Shown here piece after piece: positions 53,701-61,777 of a stretch of 64,000 bases of DNA. The DNA comes from Chryseobacterium joostei. GTDB lineage: Bacteria > Bacteroidota > Bacteroidia > Flavobacteriales > Weeksellaceae. A program made the translations under genes and the position numbers. The stretch covers positions 186,001-250,000 of the forward strand of contig NZ_CP033926.1 of assembly GCF_003815775.1 (NCBI RefSeq), read 5' to 3'. Position 1 is the stretch's first letter, and every line of letters begins with the position of its first letter. Under the pieces are notes generated by a model. It saw only the letters and a program-made list of their open reading frames with translations, was not told the origin of the DNA and did not search any database.

Positions 53701-53988
53701 ATGGGACACGAATATAAAATAACAGCAAAACTCACACAAAAACAGAGAAGTGAAATAGCTGAATTACTTGAGAACAACCGGTATTTTTATGAAAGAGATG
53801 AAAAGGTAGTTGAGTTCAGGCATCCTGAAAATAATGGAAAAATGCCCAATTTATATGTTGGTTTTGAACCCGATGGATTATATGTCTGCCAAAACGGAAG
53901 CTCTTATCTGTGGACATATTTAGATGATTTGAAAGAATACTTTGAAAAAGAAATAGTTGATTTTGAAATTATAGATTATTCTGAATGA
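53701..53988 (+). CDS. small hypothetical immunity-type protein
   Basis: The ATG at 53701 gives 95 residues; a TTG 60 bases upstream would add a segment that overlaps a short unrelated frame at 53577. The sequence (K-L-T-Q-K-Q-R-S-E-I-A-E-L-L-E, L-Y-V-G-F-E-P-D-G-L-Y-V-C-Q-N-G) suggests a compact alpha/beta fold. No family is recognised. Confidence 0.55.
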   Translation: MGHEYKITAKLTQKQRSEIAELLENNRYFYERDEKVVEFRHPENNGKMPNLYVGFEPDGLYVCQNGSSYLWTYLDDLKEYFEKEIVDFEIIDYSE

Positions 53989-54022
53989 TAAACCCGCTTT
54001 TCATTATCCAAAACCTTTACAA

Positions 54023-54487
54023 ATGAAAAAATTAATCACAATCCTAACCCTTTTTCTACTAGCAAATTCCGCATTTTCACAAACCGGAAATTACGAATTA
54101 GTGATAGAAAAGATAAAAACAGAAAAGCGAGGAAAACCCGTCATTTGGGTGATGGCAACGCTTTCCAACCATAGCAAAGAAACATTGAGGTATTTCAGTA
54201 CAAGTTGTTCGTGGCAAGAACTTTATACAACCGACAACAAAAAACTACAGCTTCAAACCTTTGATTGCAACAAAAATATTCCGCTCATTCTCACATTGGC
54301 ATCCGGAAAATCGACAACAGTAAGCATTCGGTTTTTCGTAAATCCTGCCATAAAAACTTCGGAACGAAAGTTTAAAATCGGTTTTAATTTAATGAAAGCA
54401 ACCAACGCTCAAAAACCAACTGACTTTGATTTTAAAGAAGCTGGAAAAAGGAAAACCGTGATTTGGTCGAACTCGATTTCGATGTAA
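54023..54487 (+). CDS. secreted hypothetical protein
   Basis: This 154-residue protein has signal peptide MKKLITILTLFLLANSAFSQ. The mature part looks Ig-like (V-M-A-T-L-S-N-H-S-K-E-T-L and S-G-K-S-T-T-V-S-I-R-F). It may be a periplasmic immunity or binding protein. The next gene follows after 17 bases. Confidence 0.6.
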   Translation: MKKLITILTLFLLANSAFSQTGNYELVIEKIKTEKRGKPVIWVMATLSNHSKETLRYFSTSCSWQELYTTDNKKLQLQTFDCNKNIPLILTLASGKSTTVSIRFFVNPAIKTSERKFKIGFNLMKATNAQKPTDFDFKEAGKRKTVIWSNSISM

Positions 54488-54504
54488 ATGATAAAATTAA
54501 AATG

Positions 54505-54939
54505 ATGAAAAAAATAATTTTATGCTTCGTTCTGCTGTTTTCCGTTAATGCGTTTGCACAAACCAGCGACAGCCTTTTGCTGAAAGATAACCGAATGATA
54601 AAATTGTCGCCCACAAATCTATATTCAAGGGATGATATTTTATCGAAAAAAGTATCGGAAGTCAGCTTCAATGCCCAGATTTTAGGGACAGGAAAGCCAA
54701 ATGTGGTAATGATTAGCCGGTTTAATGATTTTTTGAAGAAAAACAATTTAAAGAAAATCAGGAAAGTAATCACCAGCTACGATTTGAAACAAGGCAACAA
54801 AAATTTTTACATCTGGTCGCATAAATACTTTAAAAATCCGCCCAAAAATCCGCTGATAAAAGCCTTGTATTACGAAGTAACATTCAAAAATTATAAAGAT
54901 AATTTTCTGGTCATTACCAAAATGGAAGAAGATAAATGA
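54505..54939 (+). CDS. secreted hypothetical protein
   Basis: The ATG at 54505 gives 144 residues with signal peptide MKKIILCFVLLFSVNAFAQ; earlier in-frame starts only add non-signal sequence. The mature part is basic (F-L-K-K-N-N-L-K-K-I-R-K-V). Its TGA overlaps an ATG that opens a truncated DUF1963 copy. Confidence 0.6.
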   Translation: MKKIILCFVLLFSVNAFAQTSDSLLLKDNRMIKLSPTNLYSRDDILSKKVSEVSFNAQILGTGKPNVVMISRFNDFLKKNNLKKIRKVITSYDLKQGNKNFYIWSHKYFKNPPKNPLIKALYYEVTFKNYKDNFLVITKMEEDK

Positions 54940-54998
54940 TAATCGAACTCTACAAAACAGGAAATATTTTTGGGGTAATGGGCGGAAATCCAGAATAG
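54936..54998 (+). pseudogene. truncated copy of the DUF1963-like gene
   Basis: The 20-codon frame M-I-I-E-L-Y-K-T-G-N-I-F-G-V-M-G-G-N-P-E then TAG matches the start of the gene at 44970 (M-I-I-E-F-N-K-T-E-N-I-F-G-V-M-G-G-N-P). Only the 5' end remains, and a repeated tail element follows almost at once, so recombination removed the rest. Confidence 0.7.
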
Positions 54999-55000
54999 CA

Positions 55001-55022
55001 AAATCCCGAAAATATCATAAAA
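55001..55022 (+). repeat. short repeated element, degenerate copy 5
   Basis: AAATCCCGAAAATATCATAA resembles the other elements at both ends but lacks the middle. It lies just before the small membrane gene at 55036. Confidence 0.3.
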
Positions 55023-55035
55023 AAGAAACCCGCCA

Positions 55036-55332
55036 ATGTTCAAAATAAATCAAAAAATATCATTAGTAGCCTTACTTATTTATAGTGCTATTTGTGTGTC
55101 GCTGATATTATTGCTTTTTAAGTCAATCATTCCGGGTGTTGTAGGTATTATTGTTGGATACTCTGTGTTTGTAATTGTTTTGCTTTTGCAACAGCTGGTT
55201 ACAAAAGATGGCTTAATTCAGGCAATGAAAAATTTCAGAGAAAATGCCAAATATGAATTGGAAAAGATGAGGACTGTATTTTCAGATGACCAGAAAAGAC
55301 AAAAAATAAATGAAACAGAAAAAAGGATATAA
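55036..55332 (+). CDS. small two-span membrane protein
   Basis: This 98-residue protein has two transmembrane helices (V-A-L-L-I-Y-S-A-I-C-V-S-L-I-L-L and G-V-V-G-I-I-V-G-Y-S-V-F-V-I) and a charged cytoplasmic tail. No family is recognised. It is the last gene of the plus-strand array; membrane immunity proteins of this size exist. Confidence 0.55.
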   Translation: MFKINQKISLVALLIYSAICVSLILLLFKSIIPGVVGIIVGYSVFVIVLLLQQLVTKDGLIQAMKNFRENAKYELEKMRTVFSDDQKRQKINETEKRI

Positions 55333-55616
55333 TCCCATTGATTTAGAGTAAAATAAATATTAAAAACTCAAACCGCTTTTTATTTGTATGTTTTTGCCAA
55401 GGCTTTTTGAAATGTTCAAAAAGCTTTAGGGGGTATTTATTGTCCTTAAAACATGTTGTAAAATTCAATTCAAATAAATGATTATCAGTTTTTAATAAAA
55501 ATTAATGGCCAGTTGATTGAATCTTTGTCCTACATTTTAAGTTCCTTAAAGAAATGTATATTAGTATCTGTAATTAATACGAGTATCTTTATATCCATAA
55601 AAATGAGTTAAAATCA
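55333..55616. other. AT-rich spacer at possible right edge of island
   Basis: No gene, RNA or duplicate of the tRNA-Ser 3' end is visible here. It separates the array from a decayed glycosyltransferase fragment. Confidence 0.4.
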
Positions 55617-55756
55617 ATGAAAATAAGTTTGTGTCTAGTCGTTAAAAATCGCAGGATGTTTTAAGCAGATGTTTGGAGAGCACCATAAGATTTGCAGATG
55701 AAATTATAATAGTAGATACCGCAATGTATGCCTATATTAATGGAAAACGTGATTAA
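55617..55756 (+). pseudogene. decayed N-terminus of a GT2-type glycosyltransferase
   Basis: ATG 55617 reads M-K-I-S-L-C-L-V-V-K-N and then shifts frame. In the next frame the text continues V-L-S-R-C-L-E-S-T-I-R-F-A-D-E-I-I-I-V-D-T and ends at TAA 55754-55756. Together they match the start of family-2 glycosyltransferases (nucleotide-binding strand ending D-E-I-I-I-V-D-T). The rest of the gene is missing. Confidence 0.65.
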
Positions 55757-55853
55757 CATTACCTTTTTTATAATAGTTGAGATGAGGAACCTAATTCCCA
55801 CGTGTTTCATTCCAGGCTTTTTGTATTTTTGAGAAAATTCGTAAATAAATATA

Positions 55854-56876
55854 ATGAAATTAAGTGTTTTAGGAATATCCTTATTACTGCTAACTTCTTC
55901 ATGCACAATTAACAATACAAACAATAGTCAATCTTCCTCTTCATTATCAACAATCGATAGTATAGCGATAAATAATCATTTCAATGGAGTGATATTAGTA
56001 GCAAAAGATTCAACTATTCAGTATGAAAAAGCATTTGGATATTCTGATATTGATAACAAAACAAAATTAAAAACAAAAGATCAGTTTTATATTGGATCTA
56101 TCAGTAAGCAAATTACTGCTGTTTTAATTCTTAGAGAATATGAAAAGGGAAATTTACAGTTAACTGATAAACTTGATAAGTATTTCCCTGAAATTAAGCA
56201 ACCTTGGGCCAAGCAGGTCACTATTCATCATTTGCTTACCCATACCCATGGGATTTTAGAAATTGACAAGCCTCTCGAATTCGAAGTGGGAACCCAATTT
56301 CATTACTCTCAAATAGGATTCGGGCTATTAGGCCAAATACTTGAAAAAATAAGCCATAAATCTTTTGAAAAAATAGCAACAGAACTATTTACTCAATATG
56401 GACTGAAAAATACTTTTCATCCTGATAATAAAAAATACAATAATCTCGTAAAGGGATATGAAGAGGATGAAAATGGTAAGCTTATCTATGCTACAGGTAA
56501 TCCTGTAAAATATATAGCTGGCGGTGGCTTCATATCGAATGCTGAAGATGTTCTGAAATGGTATCGGTTATTATATTCAGGGAAGCTTGTAAAGACCACT
56601 ACTTTGGATATGATGAAAACACGATACGCCACCAGAAATCATCCTGTTTTTGACAAAATAGAATATGGATATGGATTATTATTTCTAGACGGTGAACAAA
56701 ATACTCAGATAGGGGCATTTGGGTATGCTCCGGGTTTTCCTTCGGCAGCCTATTACTATCCTAAGACCCATATAAATTTAATAGTTCTAGAAAATATAGG
56801 ATATAATTTGGATGATTTCAAAAAAACGTTTAAAACCCACACAGACTTAATGAAATTTATTAAAAAAGAGAAATAA
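55854..56876 (+). CDS. serine hydrolase (beta-lactamase-like), lipoprotein
   Basis: This 340-residue protein has a lipobox ending at Cys17 (L-L-T-S-S-C). The class C beta-lactamase / penicillin-binding-like fold is shown by S-I-S-K (the SxxK nucleophile) near residue 82, the Y-S-Q motif (YxN equivalent) near residue 163, and H-L-L-T-H-T-H-G. It may be a peptidase or esterase in the periplasm; a true beta-lactamase role is not implied. Confidence 0.85.
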   Translation: MKLSVLGISLLLLTSSCTINNTNNSQSSSSLSTIDSIAINNHFNGVILVAKDSTIQYEKAFGYSDIDNKTKLKTKDQFYIGSISKQITAVLILREYEKGNLQLTDKLDKYFPEIKQPWAKQVTIHHLLTHTHGILEIDKPLEFEVGTQFHYSQIGFGLLGQILEKISHKSFEKIATELFTQYGLKNTFHPDNKKYNNLVKGYEEDENGKLIYATGNPVKYIAGGGFISNAEDVLKWYRLLYSGKLVKTTTLDMMKTRYATRNHPVFDKIEYGYGLLFLDGEQNTQIGAFGYAPGFPSAAYYYPKTHINLIVLENIGYNLDDFKKTFKTHTDLMKFIKKEK

Positions 56877-57139
56877 AACCCATTTTTTGTGAAATTTGGT
56901 GCTAAATGTAGAACCTGTGTAAATTCTATCTCACTAAATTAATGGTATTTTTTTAATCAAGTATAGAGTTTACTAAAGAGATGATATGATGATATAATTT
57001 TTTTAAGCTATAACTTTTCAATACAAAAATTTTCCAAACGTAGCAGGAATAGGGTATTTTAAAGTATATTTTATTCTGAATGAAATACACATTGGTGTGT
57101 TTTTTGCAGAGGGTGATCCTGTTAAAACTATAATAAATT

Positions 57140-57721
57140 ATGAAAATTACTTATCTGGGAACAGGATTTTTAGCAATGGCATTGGTACTTACGGTGGGAT
57201 CTAATTCTGTTTTTGGCAAAAGACCAACTATTCAAATTGAAAAAGCATATGAAAATCCAGATTCATTGAAAGTTGAGAAACTGGCTAAGGATTTAAAGAA
57301 AATAAAGCCTATTACTGTAAATGAATTCAAGGCTAAATTTAAAAAGGAAGTGGCTGGATTTAAGTTGACAGAAGTTGATGCTTTTGAAGATAAAGATACC
57401 GGTTCATTTGCTACAGCAAATTACAAGAAAGGGGATCAAAATGTTTACCTGATGGTAGCAGACGGAGCGGGGCCGGGAGCGGATCAGGTAAAGTCAAGTT
57501 TGCTTAATTATTTAGAAATTAAAGCAATAGAAGAGCTGGGTGATAAGCTTACTATTAAGAGTTACAAAGGATGGCAGGCCTTATTTGATTCAAGTATGTA
57601 TGAAAGTGATGAAATGGCAAACATCCAATATCTGGAAGGAAACAGATATTCTATTGTAGCTTCTGGAAATAAAACTCCTTTAGAAGAAGTAAAGGCTCTT
57701 TTAGACAATATCAGCCTGTAG
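57140..57721 (+). CDS. secreted hypothetical protein
   Basis: This 193-residue protein has a signal-like N-terminus (I-T-Y-L-G-T-G-F-L-A-M-A-L-V-L-T-V-G-S-N) . The mature part (K-I-K-P-I-T-V-N-E-F-K and D-K-D-T-G-S-F-A-T-A-N-Y-K-K-G) has no recognised family. It is monocistronic with its own terminator. Confidence 0.65.
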   Translation: MKITYLGTGFLAMALVLTVGSNSVFGKRPTIQIEKAYENPDSLKVEKLAKDLKKIKPITVNEFKAKFKKEVAGFKLTEVDAFEDKDTGSFATANYKKGDQNVYLMVADGAGPGADQVKSSLLNYLEIKAIEELGDKLTIKSYKGWQALFDSSMYESDEMANIQYLEGNRYSIVASGNKTPLEEVKALLDNISL

Positions 57722-57744
57722 AGAATACTATTTGATATATATAT

Positions 57745-57776
57745 GGCCTCGGTTTATTAAAATCCGGGGCTTTTTT
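57745..57776 (+). terminator. rho-independent terminator
   Basis: GGCCTCGG (57745-57752) pairs with CCGGGGC (57764-57770) allowing one mismatch, followed by TTTTTT. Confidence 0.7.
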
Positions 57777-57854
57777 GTTCAAGGATGCTCAGATGTTTGG
57801 TTAAGGTGAAAAATAATAGCAATTTATATCGAAACCTCCATAAAATAATAAGTC

Positions 57855-58175
57855 ATGACAGCAAAAGAATTTATAGCCGGAGAAATAGATAAATTAAACG
57901 ATTTAATAAGTAGGGAAGTAAATAAAGAATCTAATTTGAAACTTAAAAAAGAGTTGTCAGAAACCATCTATTTATTAAGTATTTTAGATAATCACCAGAT
58001 CAATAAAAAAACAATTAAAACCATTCTGGAATTACCTGATTCTAATACCGGATATTCTGACTATAGAATAATAAACGATTGCGAGTCGGATAATCCTGAT
58101 CATTGGATTGAAGTGAATATCCATAATGAGAAACTTAGATTGGCAGAGGGAGACATTATTATCAAAAAGAAGTGA
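57855..58175 (+). CDS. small hypothetical protein
   Basis: This 106-residue soluble protein has a helical first half (I-D-K-L-N-D-L-I-S-R-E-V-N-K-E) and a beta-like second half (Y-S-D-Y-R-I-I-N-D-C-E-S-D-N-P-D-H-W-I-E). No family is recognised. Confidence 0.55.
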   Translation: MTAKEFIAGEIDKLNDLISREVNKESNLKLKKELSETIYLLSILDNHQINKKTIKTILELPDSNTGYSDYRIINDCESDNPDHWIEVNIHNEKLRLAEGDIIIKKK

Positions 58176-58222
58176 TGAGTAAGGCTTATGAAGTGTACTA
58201 AAGTATGTTGTTGCCTTGAAAA

Positions 58223-59170
58223 TCAATTATTTTGACGATCATTCCTTTTTAATTCTCTTTCAATTTCATCAATTTCGGGTAAAGGAAAGAGAAAGCTGTC
58301 TTCAATGTAGTTCAGGATATTTTCATCTGTTTTTTTATTTACTTTTCTGATAAAAAGTTGGTTGCTGGATTTCAAAGACTCGATATAGGTAAGTATACTC
58401 TGTTTATTTTGGAAAAATGATTTCCCAAAGATTGCTCTTTTATCATCATTAACGATAATATCATTGAATGAGGTATTCATAAGAACAGTTTGGAAAAACG
58501 ATTCGGCTGGTAAAAAAGTATGAAGGTAGTAATCTTCAAAATCCATGACTCTTTTATTGTTGGTTAAGAACATGCAGGTTTCTTTTGTAAACATAAACCA
58601 TTTCCCTCCGATGTAAGGTATTACCCCTTTCATAAAATCTCTTTTATAAATGAATGAAGAAACCATGTAGGCTAATTCCGTAAAATGATTCTGTATTCTC
58701 TGCAGTGTGTCGGGCCTGTAAAACTCCTGGTCATAATAAAAGAGATAATTCCGACCCTTATTGGCCGTAAGAAATTTACGAATGATACTTTGGGATTTAA
58801 GGGGATAGTCTTCACCACTTAGGTTAATAAAATAATCCCACCCTTGGTTTACATTCAAAAGAAATTCCATAGCATTAAGTTCCGCCTGAATCATACTGAA
58901 GCCACCCGATACAATATTCAGGCTCTCTAAAATATAAGCATTGGGAAATTGAACAATATACAATTGGATCTCTTCCGTGAATTTTGGATTCGACTTTCTG
59001 TCAATGTGAATAAGATAAAACTGATCCCTTGTGTAGATTTTCTGAAACATGGCTTTAAATGCCTCAGGTTTATGATGTACCATAATAAAATAAGCAATTT
59101 TGATATGGGGTACAGCATGAGATTCTAAAGTACAGGGGGAAGGATCTGTTATGGGTAAAGATGTTTGCAT
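58223..59170 (-). CDS. GT14 family beta-1,6-N-acetylglucosaminyltransferase-like
   Basis: This 315-residue protein follows the core-2/I-branching enzyme (GT14) pattern: I-A-Y-F-I-M-V-H-H-K-P near residue 25, F-Y-L-I-H-I-D-R-K-S, W-D-Y-F-I-N-L-S-G-E-D-Y-P-L near residue 110, then G-G-K-W-F-M-F-T and L-P-A-E-S-F-F-Q-T. It should transfer a sugar to a surface glycan in the cytoplasm before export. A decayed glycosyltransferase tail lies behind its start on the same strand. Confidence 0.85.
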   Translation of the reverse strand: MQTSLPITDPSPCTLESHAVPHIKIAYFIMVHHKPEAFKAMFQKIYTRDQFYLIHIDRKSNPKFTEEIQLYIVQFPNAYILESLNIVSGGFSMIQAELNAMEFLLNVNQGWDYFINLSGEDYPLKSQSIIRKFLTANKGRNYLFYYDQEFYRPDTLQRIQNHFTELAYMVSSFIYKRDFMKGVIPYIGGKWFMFTKETCMFLTNNKRVMDFEDYYLHTFLPAESFFQTVLMNTSFNDIIVNDDKRAIFGKSFFQNKQSILTYIESLKSSNQLFIRKVNKKTDENILNYIEDSFLFPLPEIDEIERELKRNDRQNN

Positions 59171-59266
59171 ACTTCGGAGCTTAAAATCATCCGCACTTGC
59201 AAATAATTAGGTTGACGTGCGAAAGCTACGAATATATTTTTGATAATCAATCAATTAAATATATTT

Positions 59267-59401
59267 TTATTGTTTTTCTTTATTGTATGTTTGCATAGCA
59301 TTTATAAAACGGGTCACTGCCTTTGCCATTCTGTAAGACTTTAAAATCATAATCCTTTCTTTCAGTTTTGCTTTTTCAGCTACCAATTTATAGTCTTTAT
59401 T
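59267..59401 (-). pseudogene. C-terminal remnant, possibly of a glycosyltransferase
   Basis: On the minus strand a 44-codon open run reads K-L-V-A-E-K-A-K-L-K-E-R-I-M-I-L-K-S-Y-R and M-A-K-A-V-T-R-F-I-N before TAA. It follows a TGA and has no proper start. The text resembles the C-terminal helix of family-2 glycosyltransferases. The remaining 440 bases between 59171 and 59612 show no intact gene. Confidence 0.35.
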
Positions 59402-59612
59402 TCAATGCGAAAGAGATTATAAAATCCTATTGTAAATAGGAGCGATATGTTATTGCAGGGTAATCAATAATGTTTTTATATTATTGATACAGCTTAAAGA
59501 AAGCAAAAAGATAAGCCGAAAGAGTATTCCTTAATTTGTTTTATCCCAATACACCAAATCAAATTCTGATAAACAGATTTGCTTACAAACTACCGGAAGA
59601 CCGGAATTTATA

Positions 59613-60731
59613 ATGAATTTTAAAAATTTAAATCTAATCAATCCAATTATCCGTGCTGTTACAGAAGCTGGATATTCCAAACCTACGGAAATACAAGAAA
59701 TTGCAATTCCGCATATTTTGGAAGGAAAAGATATAATTGGATGTGCTAAAACCGGTTCCGGAAAAACAGCCGCGTTTGCAATGCCAATTCTACAGTTACT
59801 TAAAAGACACACTCCCGAACATAAAGAAATAAGAACTTTAATACTTACCCCAACCCGGGAACTGGCTATGCAGATAGAAGAAGACTTGGGAATTTATAGT
59901 AAGTACTTACCTTTATCCCAACTTTCTATTTATGAGGGTATTTCAACGGGAAGCTTACTTGCTGCACTAAGAAAAAGAGTAGATATTCTTGTAGCAACTC
60001 CCGGAAAACTTTTGGAGTTGGATAATCAAAGACATATTGATCTTTCTAAAATTGAGATACTTGTTTTGGATGAAGCAGATAAGATGTTTGATCTTGGTTT
60101 GGTAAATGATATAAAAAAGATTTTAAAACAGACTCCTCAGAAAAGACAAGCATTATTCTTTTCTGGTACAATGCCGATAAGCTTAAAGAAATTTGCTGAA
60201 ACAACCCTGAATAATCCTGTAAATATTACAATAAACCCCGGGGCTTTAACAGCTCAAGCAGTTAAACAATCAGTGTATTTTGTACAGAAAGAAAACAAAG
60301 CTGACTTACTTATTGATATACTGCGCAAAAAAGATAGCATCAAATCATTGGTTTTTACACGCACGAAGCAGGTTGCCAATAAACTTGTTCAGCAGCTGGA
60401 AAGTGTAGGGATTTTTGCAGCAGCTATTCATGGAAACAAATCACAGGAAGCAAAACAGACAGCCCTTGATGATTTTAAAAACAGCAGAATTAATGTGTTG
60501 GTTGCTACTGACACAGCCGCAAAAGGAATGGATATTGAGGATTTTCCCTATGTCGTCAATTATGAACTTCCAAATGTTCCGGAAACCTATGTTCACCGAA
60601 TTGGAAAAACAGGAAGATCCGGTACAGAAAGAACCGCTATTTCGTTTTGTGATACTGAGGAATGCTTAGATCTAAAAAATATTCAACAACTGATAGGGTT
60701 TACAATGCCTGTTAGTTTATTTCAAAAATAA
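59613..60731 (+). CDS. DEAD-box RNA helicase
   Basis: This 372-residue helicase shows the Q motif (G-Y-S-K-P-T-E-I-Q), motif I A-K-T-G-S-G-K-T, P-T-R-E-L-A, D-E-A-D, motif III as S-G-T instead of S-A-T, and motif VI H-R-I-G-K-T-G-R-S-G. There is no long C-terminal extension, so it is a minimal RhlE-like enzyme. It unwinds structured RNA, for example in ribosome assembly. The cold-shock gene follows after 52 bases, fitting a low-temperature RNA-remodelling pair. Confidence 0.92.
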   Translation: MNFKNLNLINPIIRAVTEAGYSKPTEIQEIAIPHILEGKDIIGCAKTGSGKTAAFAMPILQLLKRHTPEHKEIRTLILTPTRELAMQIEEDLGIYSKYLPLSQLSIYEGISTGSLLAALRKRVDILVATPGKLLELDNQRHIDLSKIEILVLDEADKMFDLGLVNDIKKILKQTPQKRQALFFSGTMPISLKKFAETTLNNPVNITINPGALTAQAVKQSVYFVQKENKADLLIDILRKKDSIKSLVFTRTKQVANKLVQQLESVGIFAAAIHGNKSQEAKQTALDDFKNSRINVLVATDTAAKGMDIEDFPYVVNYELPNVPETYVHRIGKTGRSGTERTAISFCDTEECLDLKNIQQLIGFTMPVSLFQK

Positions 60732-60783
60732 AATCTGTAAAGTCTACAGATTATAATACATACAATTTTTAATAATAATTACA

Positions 60784-60978
60784 ATGCAAGAAGGAACAGT
60801 AAAATTCTTCAATGAAGCAAAAGGCTTCGGATTTATTTCTCCAATAGACGGGAGTAAAGACATATTTGTACATTCTTCAGGATTAAACACAAGTTCAATC
60901 CGTGAAAATGATAAAGTAGTTTTTGATGTACAAAAAAGCGATAAAGGTTTAAATGCTGTTAATGTAAAGTTAGCATAA
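60784..60978 (+). CDS. cold-shock protein, CspA family
   Basis: This 64-residue single cold-shock domain has RNP1 K-G-F-G-F-I and RNP2 D-I-F-V-H. It is an RNA chaperone. A short inverted repeat AATCTGTA/TACAGATT (60732-60752) lies between the helicase stop and this gene and could be part of a 5' leader or a weak terminator. Confidence 0.95.
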   Translation: MQEGTVKFFNEAKGFGFISPIDGSKDIFVHSSGLNTSSIRENDKVVFDVQKSDKGLNAVNVKLA

Positions 60979-61300
60979 TTAAATCTTGATTAAAATTACG
61001 AGGGTATTAAAAATGATATCCTTGTAATTTCAGTCTCATATTTTTATATTTTTTACAACATAAAATTCATACACTTTTAGTATGTGGATAATATTGTTTG
61101 AAAGAACATTAATGCAGATTAAATTACTTTTTATTTTCATTATATGTTCATTTACCTCTTGCTTTATGTAAGAGGTTTTTAAACATAATGTAAGAAATAG
61201 GATTAATTCTGATGGCATTAGTTTTTGAAGAAAATGATGTTTTTTTGTAAGTTAGCGAATGAAAACTAATCAAAAATAATAATCAAAAAACTTTAAATGA

Positions 61301-61552
61301 ATGAGGGAAAAAGAACTCAATGAGCTAACAGATCAGGAACTACTGGAAAAGAAGAAAAAATCCAAGTCTGAAAATATAATCAATGGAGCTATTCTTGGCT
61401 TTCTGATTGGTATTGCCACATACAGCGGTGTGAGAAACGGCATCGGGCTTTTTACTTTTTTACCACTTATTTTTGCATTTTATGCCGCTAATCAATGGAA
61501 AAAGAATAAGCAGGCATTAGAAAAAGAACTGGAATCCAGAAATCTGAAGTAA
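61301..61552 (+). CDS. small membrane protein
   Basis: This 83-residue protein has charged helices at both ends and two hydrophobic segments (G-A-I-L-G-F-L-I-G-I-A-T-Y and L-F-T-F-L-P-L-I-F-A-F-Y-A-A). No specific family is assigned. It is monocistronic and followed by a strong terminator. Confidence 0.65.
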   Translation: MREKELNELTDQELLEKKKKSKSENIINGAILGFLIGIATYSGVRNGIGLFTFLPLIFAFYAANQWKKNKQALEKELESRNLK

Positions 61553-61566
61553 AATATAGAACAAAT

Positions 61567-61608
61567 AAGTTGGCCCATTGCTTTTAGCAATGGGCCAACT
61601 TGGTTTTT
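61567..61608 (+). terminator. strong rho-independent terminator
   Basis: AAGTTGGCCCATTGCT pairs perfectly with AGCAATGGGCCAACTT around a TTT loop (61567-61601), followed by a T run. Confidence 0.9.
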
Positions 61609-61777
61609 AAAGAGTAATATAGAACGTATACAAGTGAATTTCCAAATTAAGATAGAATATTGATTCTGATTATCTTGAAAAGTATTAATTTTCAGGAAAA
61701 ATTATTTCCAATGAGCATCATAAAAACTTAATATAGATAAAGCAATTGAACTGGTAGAAAGGAACAAAGAATATCTT

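Larger units (their letters stand above)
34088..55332. mobile_element. putative genomic island at tRNA-Ser with attC-like cassettes and polyimmunity array
   Basis: The proposed left boundary is the tRNA-Ser gene with an adjacent truncated tyrosine integrase. Inside are a divergent TetR, an UpxY-type antiterminator and about 19 kb of plus-strand small genes with duplications and decay. I found no copy of the tRNA 3' end at the right side, so the right limit (taken as the end of the last small gene before a decayed glycosyltransferase) is a guess. The element is probably immobile now. Confidence 0.4.

Noticed and set aside
36788..55332. A polymorphic toxin gene matching the immunity genes
   Set aside because: No Rhs, VgrG, PAAR or large toxin frame is present; only short tails that could be remnants.
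55333..55853. Right-hand attachment site of the island
   Set aside because: I looked for a repeat of the tRNA-Ser 3' end (TTCGAATCCCTCACTCTCC) and saw none here or elsewhere in the window.
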